DNA of 64,000 nucleotides from Sodalis praecaptivus (GTDB lineage Bacteria; Pseudomonadota; Gammaproteobacteria; Enterobacterales; Enterobacteriaceae): NCBI RefSeq assembly GCF_000517425.1, contig NZ_CP006570.1, positions 310,001 to 374,000 of the forward strand, read 5' to 3'. Shown piece by piece: positions 9,236 to 18,605 of this stretch (position 1 is its first letter; each line of letters starts with the position of its first letter). The notes under the pieces were generated by a model. It saw only the letters and a program-made list of their open reading frames with translations, ran no database searches and was not told where the DNA came from. The position numbers and the translations under genes were made by a program.

Positions 9236-9800
9236 TAGCATGCTGCAGATACCCTTCTCAATGCCCTTCTGTTCGAGCTCTTGTGCAATAGTCATAAGTT
9301 TATTCTCAGGGCGGCGCCCTTAGCGCCAGTTCGCGGATGAAAGCTTCTGCATTCGCCGCTTCGCCAGCCTGGATTATACCGTATGCCAGCGATACTACCT
9401 GTTGCGAAGACAGGTATCCGGCCAGCAGGAGGGTGCCCAATCTATCGGTGAGTTGCGCCAGATTGCCTGGCGAATATGTTTTAGCAACAGAGTCAATGCG
9501 GCCATACTACGATGCCCCATGATTTCATCGTCGGGAATGACGGTCACATCAACCAACGGGAAAGCACCGCTATCGAGTTAACCGGCCAGTACCGGATCGT
9601 CAAACTCCTGTAACCACCGTGTGGAATCGGGATACGGGCTGCGTCGACCGGTATAAAACAGCACTGAAATTACCAATGGCAATATCTTATGTCCTGCGTC
9701 CAAATGGCGTTGCAATGAGAGCTTCCAACCCTGAAGTTTATTCTTTAACCTTGACCTCTATGCCACAGCGCTATATTTTCTTGTCGCTTTGGCTTATGCC
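9236..9800 (-). pseudogene. Decayed Rpn-family (PD-(D/E)XK) nuclease
   Basis: Minus-strand translation across this stretch aligns piece by piece with the intact gene at 35600-36508: [10 protein letters not shown], then [55 protein letters not shown] and finally MTIAQELEQKGIEKG. The frame is broken by an in-frame TAA (9578-9580 on the plus strand reads TTA) and by further shifts, and the N-terminal third with the catalytic aspartate is missing. The end near 9236 keeps the KG-rich tail seen in the intact copy. It lies between the oxidoreductase and trehalase genes and has no sign of function. Confidence 0.75.
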
Positions 9801-10184
9801 TCAGTCCGATTGATAGACTTACTCATTATACAAAAGAAAATGCCGAGAGTAGACTGAAAAACGTAGGGAAGTTAATGACGTTATAACGCTTTACAGGCGG
9901 AATTTATCCAAATGAAAAACTGGCTAAAATACCTTGTATTAAAAGTAAACCGTTATACTAAAGAAAAACGATCATTTTTGTGGTTGAACCTCATTGATTC
10001 TGCTGATCCACACCAATTTCGTTGCGAGAAAAGGCTTATTTTCGCACGGTTTCTCTAACCGTAACTAACCTTAATGAAGAATCCGAAGATTAGGTGTCAT
10101 TTTTAACAAACGGCGTCAAAGCGTCGGTGCGACACGCCGCCAAACTCATAGGTTTTGCCATCATCACCTGCAAAAGGGGGATAG
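9801..10184. other. AT-rich spacer upstream of trehalase
   Basis: No coding frame is convincing. It presumably contains the promoter of the trehalase gene. A stop (TAG at 10182) closes the trehalase frame upstream, so any start lies between 10185 and 10311. Confidence 0.4.
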
Positions 10185-10304
10185 GTTATTAGCAAATCAA
10201 CCTTACCAACCGGGAGGCAGGCCGCGGCCGCTGCTGATAGTTATGCCCGAAACAAGGCACCCCGCCCTGTTCACCACGAGCCAAAGCCTGCGACCATCAG
10301 CGGG

Positions 10305-11921
10305 TTGCCGGTGTCGGACGAATTAAGCCCGGCGGATCGCTACGCGGAACTGTTTGCCGCGGTGCAGATGTCGCGAGTGTTTAGCGATAGTAAGACATTT
10401 GTCGACTGCGCGCCGAAAATTGATCCCACAGAGATCCTGGCCCATTACCGCGAACAAGCGCGCCAGCCCGGTTTCAATCTGGCCAATTTTGTGCATGATA
10501 ACTTTGCAGCGCCCTCCGTCCATGACAGCCATTATGTCGCTTGTCCGCAGCAAACCCTTATCGAACATATCGACGGCTTGTGGGAGGTCCTGACCCGCAA
10601 ACCGGAGGACCATCCTGACCAATCCTCGTTACTGCCGCTGCCGGAACCCTATGTAGTCCCGGGCGGACGTTTTGCAGAGATCTATTATTGGGATTCCTAT
10701 TTCACCATGTTAGGTTTGTCCGCCAGCGGACGAAGCGATCTGCTGCGCAATATGGCTAACAATTTTGCCTATCTTATCGACCATTACGGACACATTCCCA
10801 ACGGCAACCGCACCTATTATCTAAGTCGTTCCCAGCCGCCGGTATTTGCCCTGATGGTGGAACTGTTTGAGCAAGAGGAGTTGCAGGCGGCCGAGCATTA
10901 TCTGCCGCAATTACTCAGAGAACATGGGTACTGGATGGGCGAGGCCGAGTCTCTCAGACCGGGTGAGGCGAAACGACATGTTGTCAAACTCCCCAGCGGC
11001 GAGGTGCTAAACCGGTATTGGGACGATCGTGATACCCCTCGGGATGAATCGTACCTAGAGGATGTGAAGACAGCGCAAAATACCTCGCGGCCGGCTAATG
11101 AGATTTACCGTGAATTGCGCGCCGGCGCGGCCTCAGGTTGGGACTATTCATCTCGCTGGTTCGGTTCACCCGGAAATATCAGCAGCATTCGCACCACCGC
11201 TATCCTACCCATCGATCTTAATTGTTTTTTGTATAAGCTTGAAGCCACCATTGCCGATCTCGCCGCCAAAATCAACGATCAAGGTACGGCGAATACATTC
11301 AGCAAACTGGCGGCCGACCGCCGCTCAACTATCGACCGTCTGCTATGGGATGCTGAAAGCGGGGCCTTTTACGATTACGATTGGCAACTTTCACGCCGCT
11401 GCGCCCTGTCGGCCGCCTGTGTCACACCACTGTTTGTCGGCATGGCGACGCAGGAGCAATCTGAGGCGGTGGCAAAAAACATTGCCGAAAAATTATTATA
11501 CGCGGGCGGCATCATGACCACATTGTTCGACAATGGACAGCAATGGGATAAACCCAACGGCTGGGCGCCCCTGCAGTGGATGGCCATTCAAGGATTGAGG
11601 CGTTTTGGCGAAAACGATCTGGCCAACACCCTTGCCGAACGTTGGCTTGCCGCCGTCGGCGAGCACTACCTCGCCCAGGGCAAACTGGTGGAGAAATATG
11701 ACATTTCCGGCACGTCAGCCGCCAAAGGCGGCGGTGGCGGGGAATACCCGCTACAGGACGGATTTGGCTGGACCAATGGCGTGGTACGCGCGTTATTGGT
11801 CCAATATCCAGACCATGCCGCCCACCGGGTCCGAGCCCGTCCGCCTGCCGATTTACCGGTCCCCGATAGGAGCGCCGGACCTGGCGCCGGCAATAACCTT
11901 ACTACCCACGGCCCATCGTAA
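10305..11921 (+). CDS. treF: Cytoplasmic trehalase (GH37), N-terminus uncertain
   Basis: Hydrolyses alpha,alpha-trehalose to two glucoses. Both family signatures are present: PGGRFAEIYYWDSYFT and QWDKPNGWAP, plus the glycine-rich GGGGGEY near the end. The sequence around the annotated start (GLPVSDELSPADRY) matches E. coli TreF, which has a ~46-residue lead before this point; no signal peptide is seen, favouring TreF over periplasmic TreA. The TTG at 10305 encodes the L of GLP, so it is probably not the true start. The same frame stays open back to 10185 but has no ATG or GTG in that stretch, so the 5' end may be damaged or use a rare start. The C-terminus is ~40 residues longer than E. coli TreF and proline/arginine-rich. 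Followed by an SDR gene after 45 bases. Confidence 0.85.
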   Translation: MPVSDELSPADRYAELFAAVQMSRVFSDSKTFVDCAPKIDPTEILAHYREQARQPGFNLANFVHDNFAAPSVHDSHYVACPQQTLIEHIDGLWEVLTRKPEDHPDQSSLLPLPEPYVVPGGRFAEIYYWDSYFTMLGLSASGRSDLLRNMANNFAYLIDHYGHIPNGNRTYYLSRSQPPVFALMVELFEQEELQAAEHYLPQLLREHGYWMGEAESLRPGEAKRHVVKLPSGEVLNRYWDDRDTPRDESYLEDVKTAQNTSRPANEIYRELRAGAASGWDYSSRWFGSPGNISSIRTTAILPIDLNCFLYKLEATIADLAAKINDQGTANTFSKLAADRRSTIDRLLWDAESGAFYDYDWQLSRRCALSAACVTPLFVGMATQEQSEAVAKNIAEKLLYAGGIMTTLFDNGQQWDKPNGWAPLQWMAIQGLRRFGENDLANTLAERWLAAVGEHYLAQGKLVEKYDISGTSAAKGGGGGEYPLQDGFGWTNGVVRALLVQYPDHAAHRVRARPPADLPVPDRSAGPGAGNNLTTHGPS

Positions 11922-11966
11922 GCGCCGCCCGGGCAGCGCTGCCCTCAAATGATGAGGAGAAATACT

Positions 11967-12737
11967 ATGCAAAACCTGCAAGGAAAAGTCGCTTTGATCA
12001 CCGGTAGCGCGCAAGGAATAGGTAAAGCCATCGCGATACGTCTGGCGCAAGAAGGCGCAGATATTGTCATCGTGGACCGCATGGACGATGACCGGGCTGA
12101 AGAGGTTTTATCGGAGATCAAGGCTCTTGGCCGCCGGGTGGTGATCGACGCGGGAGATATCGGCAAGGTCACCGATAATCAGCGAATTATTAACGATAGC
12201 GCTGCCCAGTTGGGACCGATTGATATCTTGGTGAACAATGCTGGTATCGAGCACAACGCCTCGTTCACCGATATTTCGGAAACAGACTATGACGCGGTGA
12301 TGAACGTTAACCTGAAGGGAACATTTTTCATTACCCAGGCGTTTGTACAGCATTTGCGTACCGATAAGCGTCAAGGTCGTATTATCAATATTAGTTCAGT
12401 GCATGAAGAGCTACCCTTTCCGCATTTCACTACTTACTGCGCCTCCAAGGGCGGTCTAAAAATGCTGATGCGCAATCTGGCCATTGAGTTGGCGCCCTTT
12501 GGTATCACGGTCAACAATATTGCTCCTGGCGCCATTGAAACACCCATCAATACCCGGTTGTTGAACAGTCCTGAATTGCTCATGGCGCTGATCGGTAACA
12601 TCCCGCTAGGACGCTTGGGTAAACCGGAAGATGTAGCCGGAATGGTAGCTTATCTGGCGGGCCCGGATGCCGCCTATGTCACCGGCGCAACCTTGGTTAT
12701 CGACGGCGGCTTGCTATGGAATTATTCCGAGCAATAA
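11967..12737 (+). CDS. Glucose 1-dehydrogenase-like short-chain dehydrogenase
   Basis: Cytoplasmic NAD(P)-dependent SDR of 256 residues. Cofactor motif TGSAQGIG at ~13-20, NNAG at ~89, and the catalytic Ser-Tyr-Lys as ISSVHE..TYCASKGG. The SSVHEExPxPxFxxYxASKGG wording, PGAIETPIN and YVTGATLVIDGG closely recall Bacillus-type glucose 1-dehydrogenase. Start at 11967 chosen because AGGAGA lies 6 bases upstream; the ATG at 11949 precedes this ribosome site. It directly follows trehalase, so glucose released from trehalose may be oxidised to gluconolactone. Substrate is inferred, since SDR specificity is easily misjudged. Confidence 0.8.
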   Translation: MQNLQGKVALITGSAQGIGKAIAIRLAQEGADIVIVDRMDDDRAEEVLSEIKALGRRVVIDAGDIGKVTDNQRIINDSAAQLGPIDILVNNAGIEHNASFTDISETDYDAVMNVNLKGTFFITQAFVQHLRTDKRQGRIINISSVHEELPFPHFTTYCASKGGLKMLMRNLAIELAPFGITVNNIAPGAIETPINTRLLNSPELLMALIGNIPLGRLGKPEDVAGMVAYLAGPDAAYVTGATLVIDGGLLWNYSEQ

Positions 12738-13410
12738 AAGAAACAACACTGTTGCTATTGAGTTAGCCCTGGCGGAAATGAGTTGGCCGGGAAAAGCGGC
12801 AGTGGCGGTCATCGAATGCTGCTAGGCCACGAAGCTGCAAAAGGGATGCCCATTATATGATAAATAGGGTGTAGGGCCTGAACCTGACCTGTGCATTACG
12901 GCGTCAAATAAGCACATCGCCCTATCCTGTCCTCAAGACTTATTCCCGCTGCCTCACCGGACAACGCCATTATGCTGAGCGATTTTTACTTGTATTAACC
13001 ACTTCTCAGATGAAATGTTCTTGATGTAACTCATCCAATTGCCTTACCACGGCTTAGCGCCATCATTCATTTTATGCTTTCATTCGGCCTTACTAACCAA
13101 TATCATTATACGGTAATATATTGTCGACATAAAGATATCATAACGAAAATACCTCAAGACTACGCCGTTAAATCAATTCATATGAAGTTTATTTTTTATA
13201 TAGTCTAATAAGTTATTCAAGTTAACTTATTAGAAATTAATAGAGTACGGTTATAACTCAATGGTCACGGAAAAATAATTACACATCATTGAAGGGCTCT
13301 CTGAATTGACTCTCCGTGTCTGGCCTATGTTATATGGCACAACGGTTTTTCCTATAAAAAAACTGAAATTCTTAATAATGAATTATCTTGTAACCAACAA
13401 AGGGAATGCC
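12738..13410. other. Intergenic region, 673 bp, no gene seen
   Basis: AT-rich DNA with many stops in all frames. No repeat, terminator or similarity was recognised. It opens a gene-poor zone that extends to about 18.6 kb. Confidence 0.45.
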
Positions 13411-13720
13411 ATGAAAAAAGTAATTCACTTTAGCATTTAGACTTGTCGATAAGTTCTATGACAAAGAAGAAGCATTTTATCTCACTTTTACAACGTCTGC
13501 GTTGGGCAATATATCTGGCCCGTCTGTTCAGGAACAAAATAAAAACTACTTTAAACTTGGTCCCTCTGAATATGCTCAAATTATTACCTGTAGTGTTTAT
13601 GTAAGGGATAACGCCACCAAAGAGTATGTAGTAAATGGTTCAATGGATATTCAATACGACAGAAGAAGCGAAAAAGTTATTATCAGACACCAAACTTATC
13701 TAATAGTATCAATGCTTTAG
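13411..13720 (+). pseudogene. Unrecognised small protein gene, frameshifted near its start
   Basis: ATG AAA AAA at 13411 starts a frame that stops after nine codons. A second frame, open from 13424, then continues to 13720 and includes FYDKEEAFYLTFTTSALGNISG and a polar, tyrosine-rich body ending TYLIVSML. Joining the two by a one-base shift near 13423 would give a protein of ~100 residues. The start is preceded by AAAGGGAATGCC, a plausible ribosome site. I do not recognise the family. It lies upstream of an AA10 protein gene on the same strand. Confidence 0.4.
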
Positions 13721-14064
13721 TAATTATTAGGGTAGACGATGTCACTTTCGACTTCGTTCTTTCATAAACTTTGACTTAACTTTATAAGAAAGCAGCACGC
13801 ATGATCGTTTTTATTAAAATTTCACTATATGGATGATATCAATAGAGAGATAAAGATGAACATTGAACAGGCGTGTTTTGATCGGGAATAGAATGTTGAG
13901 ACGTGCACTCAAGAACAAATCTATGCCCTTGGAACAAAGCTGATATCTGGCACAAAAAATTTCTGAGTTTCACGACATGGTCATGGTGTAGAGCACATAG
14001 AGAATAGTCGCATGACCAAGCAAAGAAATGAACCCATTCTTATCAACACTCGCAAGGATCAACT
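13721..14064. other. Region upstream of AA10 gene with a possible broken frame
   Basis: A frame from ATG 13829 runs 80 codons to a TGA overlapping the AA10 start as ATGA, but it holds two in-frame stops (after QACFDRE and after GTKNF). Whether this is a dead gene or chance cannot be decided by eye. The ribosome site for the next gene, AAGGA, is at ~14053. Confidence 0.3.
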
Positions 14065-14664
14065 ATGAATAGATTTATGCTAGCATCATTACTTTTAGTC
14101 CCAAGTCTCGCGGTTATGGCCGAAAGTAGTCCAATCACTCCTCTACACGGCTATGTATCCATTCCCGCCAGCAGAGCTTTTTTATGTAGCCAAGGCATTA
14201 ACTCAGATTGCGGGCAGGTGAAATATGAGCCACAATCGGTAGAAGGCCCCAAAGGTTTTCCGGATAGAGGGCCAAAGGATGGGAAAATAGCCAGCGGTGA
14301 AAATCCTAATTTCCCCCAATTGAATGAACAATCAGTTGACCGCTGGCATCATGTCGATCTAAATGCAGCTGATACCACTTTCACATGGACACTGACTGCC
14401 CCGCATAGAACCACCTCATGGAAATTCTTTATTACTAAACCTGATTGGAATCCTGAGAAACCATTAACGCGTGCCGACTTTATTTTAACCCCGTTCTGCG
14501 AGAGATTTGATGAAGGCGCCATGCCTAAAAACAAGGTTGAAATTGATTGCAATATCCCAACACGTACTGGATATCATATCATTCTCGGCGCCTGGGACAT
14601 TGCCGATACAGGGAATGCTTTTTACCAGGTTATTGATGCCAATATTACAGCCAAGAGGGATTGA
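14065..14664 (+). CDS. Single-domain AA10 chitin-binding protein (LPMO-like)
   Basis: Secreted protein of 199 residues resembling Serratia CBP21, a copper-dependent lytic polysaccharide monooxygenase acting on chitin. Residues 28 on match: HGYVSIPASRAF, CGQVKYEPQSVEGPKGFP, TAPHRTTSWKFFITKPDW (second copper histidine) and WDIADTGNAFYQVID. A hydrophobic signal peptide is clear (MLASLLLVPSLAVMA). Oddly, the best signal-peptidase site (VMA before ESSP) would leave eight residues ahead of His28, whereas active LPMOs need that histidine at the mature N-terminus. Either cleavage occurs further on or the copper site is not formed. Lies in a gene-poor zone; a second AA10 protein is at 46340. Confidence 0.85.
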   Translation: MNRFMLASLLLVPSLAVMAESSPITPLHGYVSIPASRAFLCSQGINSDCGQVKYEPQSVEGPKGFPDRGPKDGKIASGENPNFPQLNEQSVDRWHHVDLNAADTTFTWTLTAPHRTTSWKFFITKPDWNPEKPLTRADFILTPFCERFDEGAMPKNKVEIDCNIPTRTGYHIILGAWDIADTGNAFYQVIDANITAKRD

Positions 14665-15241
14665 AGAAGCAACCCTTTTCCTCACAGGTATACGGCCGCA
14701 GTTCAAGCCTCAAACATTGTCTGACGTATTTGAGACCTGGACTGCCCATAGTACCCTGGGGTTCCCAGCCTCATGCTGCGGCGCGTACCATGGCTTAATA
14801 ACCAACGTCATTGAGGCTGGACGGTAACTGGGCTTTCGGCTCTGCGAAGACGATATGCCCTTTTCTTTGTGTCTGGTTTGTTCGACGACGAGTGGAATGC
14901 TATAAATAACAACGACATTCTTTATCTAATACTCGGTGCAGGGATAAAATTGAACAATGCAGGGATGCCCTATGACGTGCTCATGGTAACCTGGACCAGC
15001 GTCTTCATTGTCTTTTAATGAAGCAGGAAACCTTGTCGGACTGTGGCCAATAAACAAAGCGTGCATCATCGATATCCCTCTAGGGTCAGCGACCGCTAAA
15101 ATTTGCTACACGGAGCCGAGAGGGATACTTCGTGGTAAACAAAATGACATGACTGACAAACAGAGGCGTTTTAATACGATGCTGAGCAAGTTGTCAGAAT
15201 TTCTTTATGAAGCCACATCTTGAAGATTACGGTTTTTCGCC
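14665..15241. other. Intergenic region, 577 bp, with a possible gene remnant
   Basis: No intact gene. A plus-strand frame ending at about 15018 reads RYALFFVSGLFDDEWNAI then NNNDILYLILGAGIKLNN, which looks protein-like but has no start and no family I know. The rest is broken in all frames. Likely decayed DNA. Confidence 0.35.
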
Positions 15242-15664
15242 TTATTTTTTTCCCTCATAACCGTCCATATAGGTTTGGGAAATCGCCTGAGCGAAGTCTT
15301 TTCGATCTTTCCGCGAGGGGTTGCTATAGGGTTCATACCATTTACCGGCAAATTTTTCTTTTGTTTCAATGGACGTTAAATATTCCTCACTTTGGAAACA
15401 CATAACCTTTTCAAGTGCTTTCTCCCGAGACAAACCTGTTTCTCTATCCTGCACGCCCATTTCCCAAAAGCATCTAAAAAACGGGATGAGCATCCTGGCG
15501 GTTTCAGCCTTGTTAATGTAGTAATGAGGATCAAAACCGTGATCAGCAACATAAGCATAGTGCCGGGCATGCCGCTCCGGGCTGGTTAATGTCTGCGTAC
15601 ACGCGCACAGTACTGATGAAGCCAGTGATACGGTGAAGATAAATAAAAGTCGAGGACGTAACAT
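15242..15664 (-). CDS. Putative small lipoprotein of unknown function
   Basis: Product of 140 residues with a signal peptide MLRPRLLFIFTVSLASSVLCAC ending in a plausible lipobox (L-C-A-C), so probably an envelope lipoprotein. The mature part is polar with two or three cysteines (FRCFWEMG, KVMCFQ) and a basic C-terminus. I moved the start from 15724 to 15664 because GGAG sits 6 bases before that ATG and the signal peptide then begins properly. No family recognised. Flanked by long noncoding stretches. Confidence 0.55.
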   Translation of the reverse strand: MLRPRLLFIFTVSLASSVLCACTQTLTSPERHARHYAYVADHGFDPHYYINKAETARMLIPFFRCFWEMGVQDRETGLSREKALEKVMCFQSEEYLTSIETKEKFAGKWYEPYSNPSRKDRKDFAQAISQTYMDGYEGKK

Positions 15665-16969
15665 TAATACTCCTTGTCGGAAGAAACGTCTATAATCTGA
15701 TAAATCATGCTGGCCACCTAACATGATTTATCTCACAGAGCTTCAGGAGAGGGAAAATACTGGCCATACCGGCCGGTTGTGAGCGGGCATTGCTGGAGGG
15801 TAAATTCTAACGCCGGTACTCTTGCCTATTGTGGCTTGAATCAGCGCGATACCTTACGCAAAACCGCATAGCCGCTTTCTTGAAACTGCCTTGCAAAATT
15901 TACTCGTTTGCACAAAACATCTATAAAAATAGGTGAAGTCACCCTTCAAACTTTACATCTTTTATGGTGAGAGAGATCAACCAATCAACATGTCATACCT
16001 GATATTTTTCAACTCCGCCAAGCCACGAAAGCATTCATCTTTACTTTGCATATGATTATCTCGATCGAGTTTCATTATTTTGATATAAATATAACATAGT
16101 AGCGACGCGACTAGGCCCTATGATACTTGCAATTTTGAGCTTTATTTTCTTGGCTATAAAATAATGATCAATCATCTACAAGTGGGTAGGTTAGCCGGTT
16201 ATTGTACATCAGTAAGCGACACAGACAGGACGTCAGCTACAGGGTTCTTAGATTTCTACTCAACGTATTCTCCTCTACGATTTGTAAAAACAGGGGCGGT
16301 AGAGGGATGCTGATGGTCCAAGCTTAAGTTTGAAACGACCCGACAAGTCACCGTGACGTCCGATAAACAGTAACCGTTTTACATAAGTAGTATCCATGCA
16401 AAGGGTCAAACTAAAGGGTTAGCACGCAGTGATGATAATAGCATTAGTGGCATCATTCCTGCTTTCTACATCTCTTTACTTTGGGTAGTTTATCGATAAG
16501 ATAAGCGTAACAGAGCATAATACGGCTTTTAATTGAAGCGAGTGCAAATCGCGCCCTACTGCGTATAGCAACTGTTTCCGATACCTTGGATATCCTACCT
16601 ACCCTGACGCAGTTAAGCCCAGGACGCACTTGATAAATCGGGTATACCAACTGCACCTCAATACTGGCAAAAAAACGCATATTTAAGACCCAATAAGGCT
16701 ATCTATACTTAAAAAGATCGCAACTTTATCAAGTCGATGAAAGTCGCCGCTTCGTTACACGGCACATTATCATCAATATATTAAAAAGCAATACGTCATT
16801 GCACAATATTGCTTGTGAAGGAATTGAGTTTAACGGCTTACCTGAAATAAAAATTTTGCACGCTTTACATGCAGGGACCATACCAACCCCGCGACGCTTT
16901 AGCAACCCATGACTATAAACAACGAACCTGTGCTTTCATTAAATCATGTTAAGAGGAAAAATAAGCAAA
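15665..16969. other. Long intergenic region, about 1.3 kb, no gene seen
   Basis: AT-rich, with stops in every frame. A minus-strand frame at 16453-16680 lacks a ribosome site and domain. The right end holds AGAGGA (16952-16957), 12 bases ahead of the next gene's ATG. No structured repeat recognised. Confidence 0.45.
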
Positions 16970-18262
16970 ATGAAAATACCAAATGCAGAAAACACTTATT
17001 TGCCACCTGAAGGAAATAAACTGTGCCTTGAGTCATTACTAACAACTTCCACGCACTCGTTAGAAAAGACGAAGGCATTAGCAGTGCAAACCTACAGGGC
17101 ATTTCCCATGAACATTGATGTCTCAACTAACTATTGTATTTATGTAGGCATAATATCATCTATGAGCGCGGCGCTACAAAAAGCCATGAAGCACAACAAT
17201 TTGGCGAAAGAAGATTTTTTCAAGATAATTGAAGGCAGAGAGCTAGCTGAAACAGAGAGTCATAGAGATCGGGTAAAAGCGGAATCGAAAAAGGCTTTTA
17301 TTATGTCTTCCATCGCATCGTTCATTCCATCATGCATACAGAATTTGGCCTTAAAAACGTCACATGGAAAGATCGCGCAAATGAATTTAGCAGAATATAT
17401 CTCTGTTAGTGTCAAAGATGAGGTCATGATATTTATAAGAAAAATTGACCTTGAGAGTTACAACCAGGAGATAAAAAAAGCGGTACGCAGCATTAGAAGA
17501 ATTGCCCGAGTTGCAATTCGATTAGCTGTAGCGCAAATCTACGATCGCTTGCAGGTGGAGAATAAACACGTTTCCACGCCCGAGGGGCCCAAGGTCACGT
17601 TTGAAGCTGCCGGTGATGTGGACGGTATGAATGATTCCGTTAATGGTAAACTTGGGAAATGGACCAGCAGAACCCCGTCGCTAACGGGCTGGCAGAATGC
17701 TGATATAAAAAGAAACGCCTATTTAGGTGAAGCACAGTTCTCTTTCGAGTATGGGGGCAGTCCGAGCGAAGCCTTACTGAGTTCTGACAGTCTACCCGGC
17801 TTGGGCCAGGTGATGACAAGAAACATAACCTCGTTAGACAATTCAGCGCTGATCTTAATTAATAAAGAAGTGGACGAAAATGATATTTATTTGCACATTA
17901 TCCAAGAAATTTTATTAATGGTTGAGTCTGAAATAGGCAGTACTGACGACGAACTTTTTGATGAGGTCAATACCGTAGTCCAAAAAACTATCAATGAAAA
18001 AAGGAATTTGACGAGCATCCTTCGCCTTGAACTCGAGGAATGCTTGCATAAGGAATATCATTTAGCAACTTCAGCGCAATCTCTTATCGGTCGTGCCGTC
18101 GCCAATGCGCAAAACGCTGATGATGTTATTAAAGGACAAAACGCCTTTAAGCAGCTTATGCTACATCGATATGAAAAGAAAGTGCTCATGTGCAGAATTG
18201 CCCACAACGAGAAAATCCTTTTTTTGCTCGATAACGTCCATAAATTGTTGCAGTCGATGTAG
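16970..18262 (+). CDS. Unknown 430-residue helical protein
   Basis: No family recognised. The product is polar and mostly helical in appearance, with serine/threonine-rich N-terminal ~45 residues (LLTTSTHSLEKTKA), a moderately hydrophobic helix at ~100-125 (AFIMSSIASFIPSCIQNLAL), a basic stretch at ~165-190 (KKAVRSIRRIARVAIRLAVAQIYDRL), a glycine/asparagine-rich middle (~200-265) and a charged helical C-terminus. No Sec signal peptide. The start at 16970 is preferred over 16946 because the ribosome-like AGAGGA lies between them. The layout resembles exported pore-formers or type III cargo in a loose way only. An interrupted frame follows after 46 bases on the same strand. Confidence 0.6.
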   Translation: MKIPNAENTYLPPEGNKLCLESLLTTSTHSLEKTKALAVQTYRAFPMNIDVSTNYCIYVGIISSMSAALQKAMKHNNLAKEDFFKIIEGRELAETESHRDRVKAESKKAFIMSSIASFIPSCIQNLALKTSHGKIAQMNLAEYISVSVKDEVMIFIRKIDLESYNQEIKKAVRSIRRIARVAIRLAVAQIYDRLQVENKHVSTPEGPKVTFEAAGDVDGMNDSVNGKLGKWTSRTPSLTGWQNADIKRNAYLGEAQFSFEYGGSPSEALLSSDSLPGLGQVMTRNITSLDNSALILINKEVDENDIYLHIIQEILLMVESEIGSTDDELFDEVNTVVQKTINEKRNLTSILRLELEECLHKEYHLATSAQSLIGRAVANAQNADDVIKGQNAFKQLMLHRYEKKVLMCRIAHNEKILFLLDNVHKLLQSM

Positions 18263-18308
18263 GTTTCACCATTGACATCCCTATGCAGACGCGACCGGAA
18301 AGACGTCG

Positions 18309-18566
18309 ATGACGCAACATTACAGTTCTGTGTCAATAACGCAATGCCGTTCAAACATCAAATTTACGCTGCCTGAGTTTAAGGCTAATTAAATCCCATC
18401 AGCTCATTTAAACGATGATATTTTCTATACAACAGGATTTAGCGCGGCCAAGTTTGGGATTACGGTAAGACCTGACTATGAATCAACTCCAGAGAGGCGT
18501 TATAGCCATGCTAGTCTTTCTGTTAACATAGTCAGGCGATTTAACTCACTGCCACTTGTACCCTAG
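18309..18566 (+). pseudogene. Small unknown frame interrupted by one stop codon
   Basis: ATG at 18309, preceded by GGAAAG, opens a frame of 86 codons with a single internal TAA at 18390-18392. The two parts read MTQHYSSVSITQCRSNIKF.. and, after the stop, ..LNDDIFYTTGFSAAKFGITV then RRYSHASLSVNIVRRFNSLPL. Both sides look protein-like, so this is probably a recently broken gene (or, less likely, read-through). It could be the partner of the 430-residue protein just upstream. Family unknown. Confidence 0.4.
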
Positions 18567-18605
18567 AGGCAGTTCGCTATATAGAATAAAATCTGTTTAT
18601 ACTGT

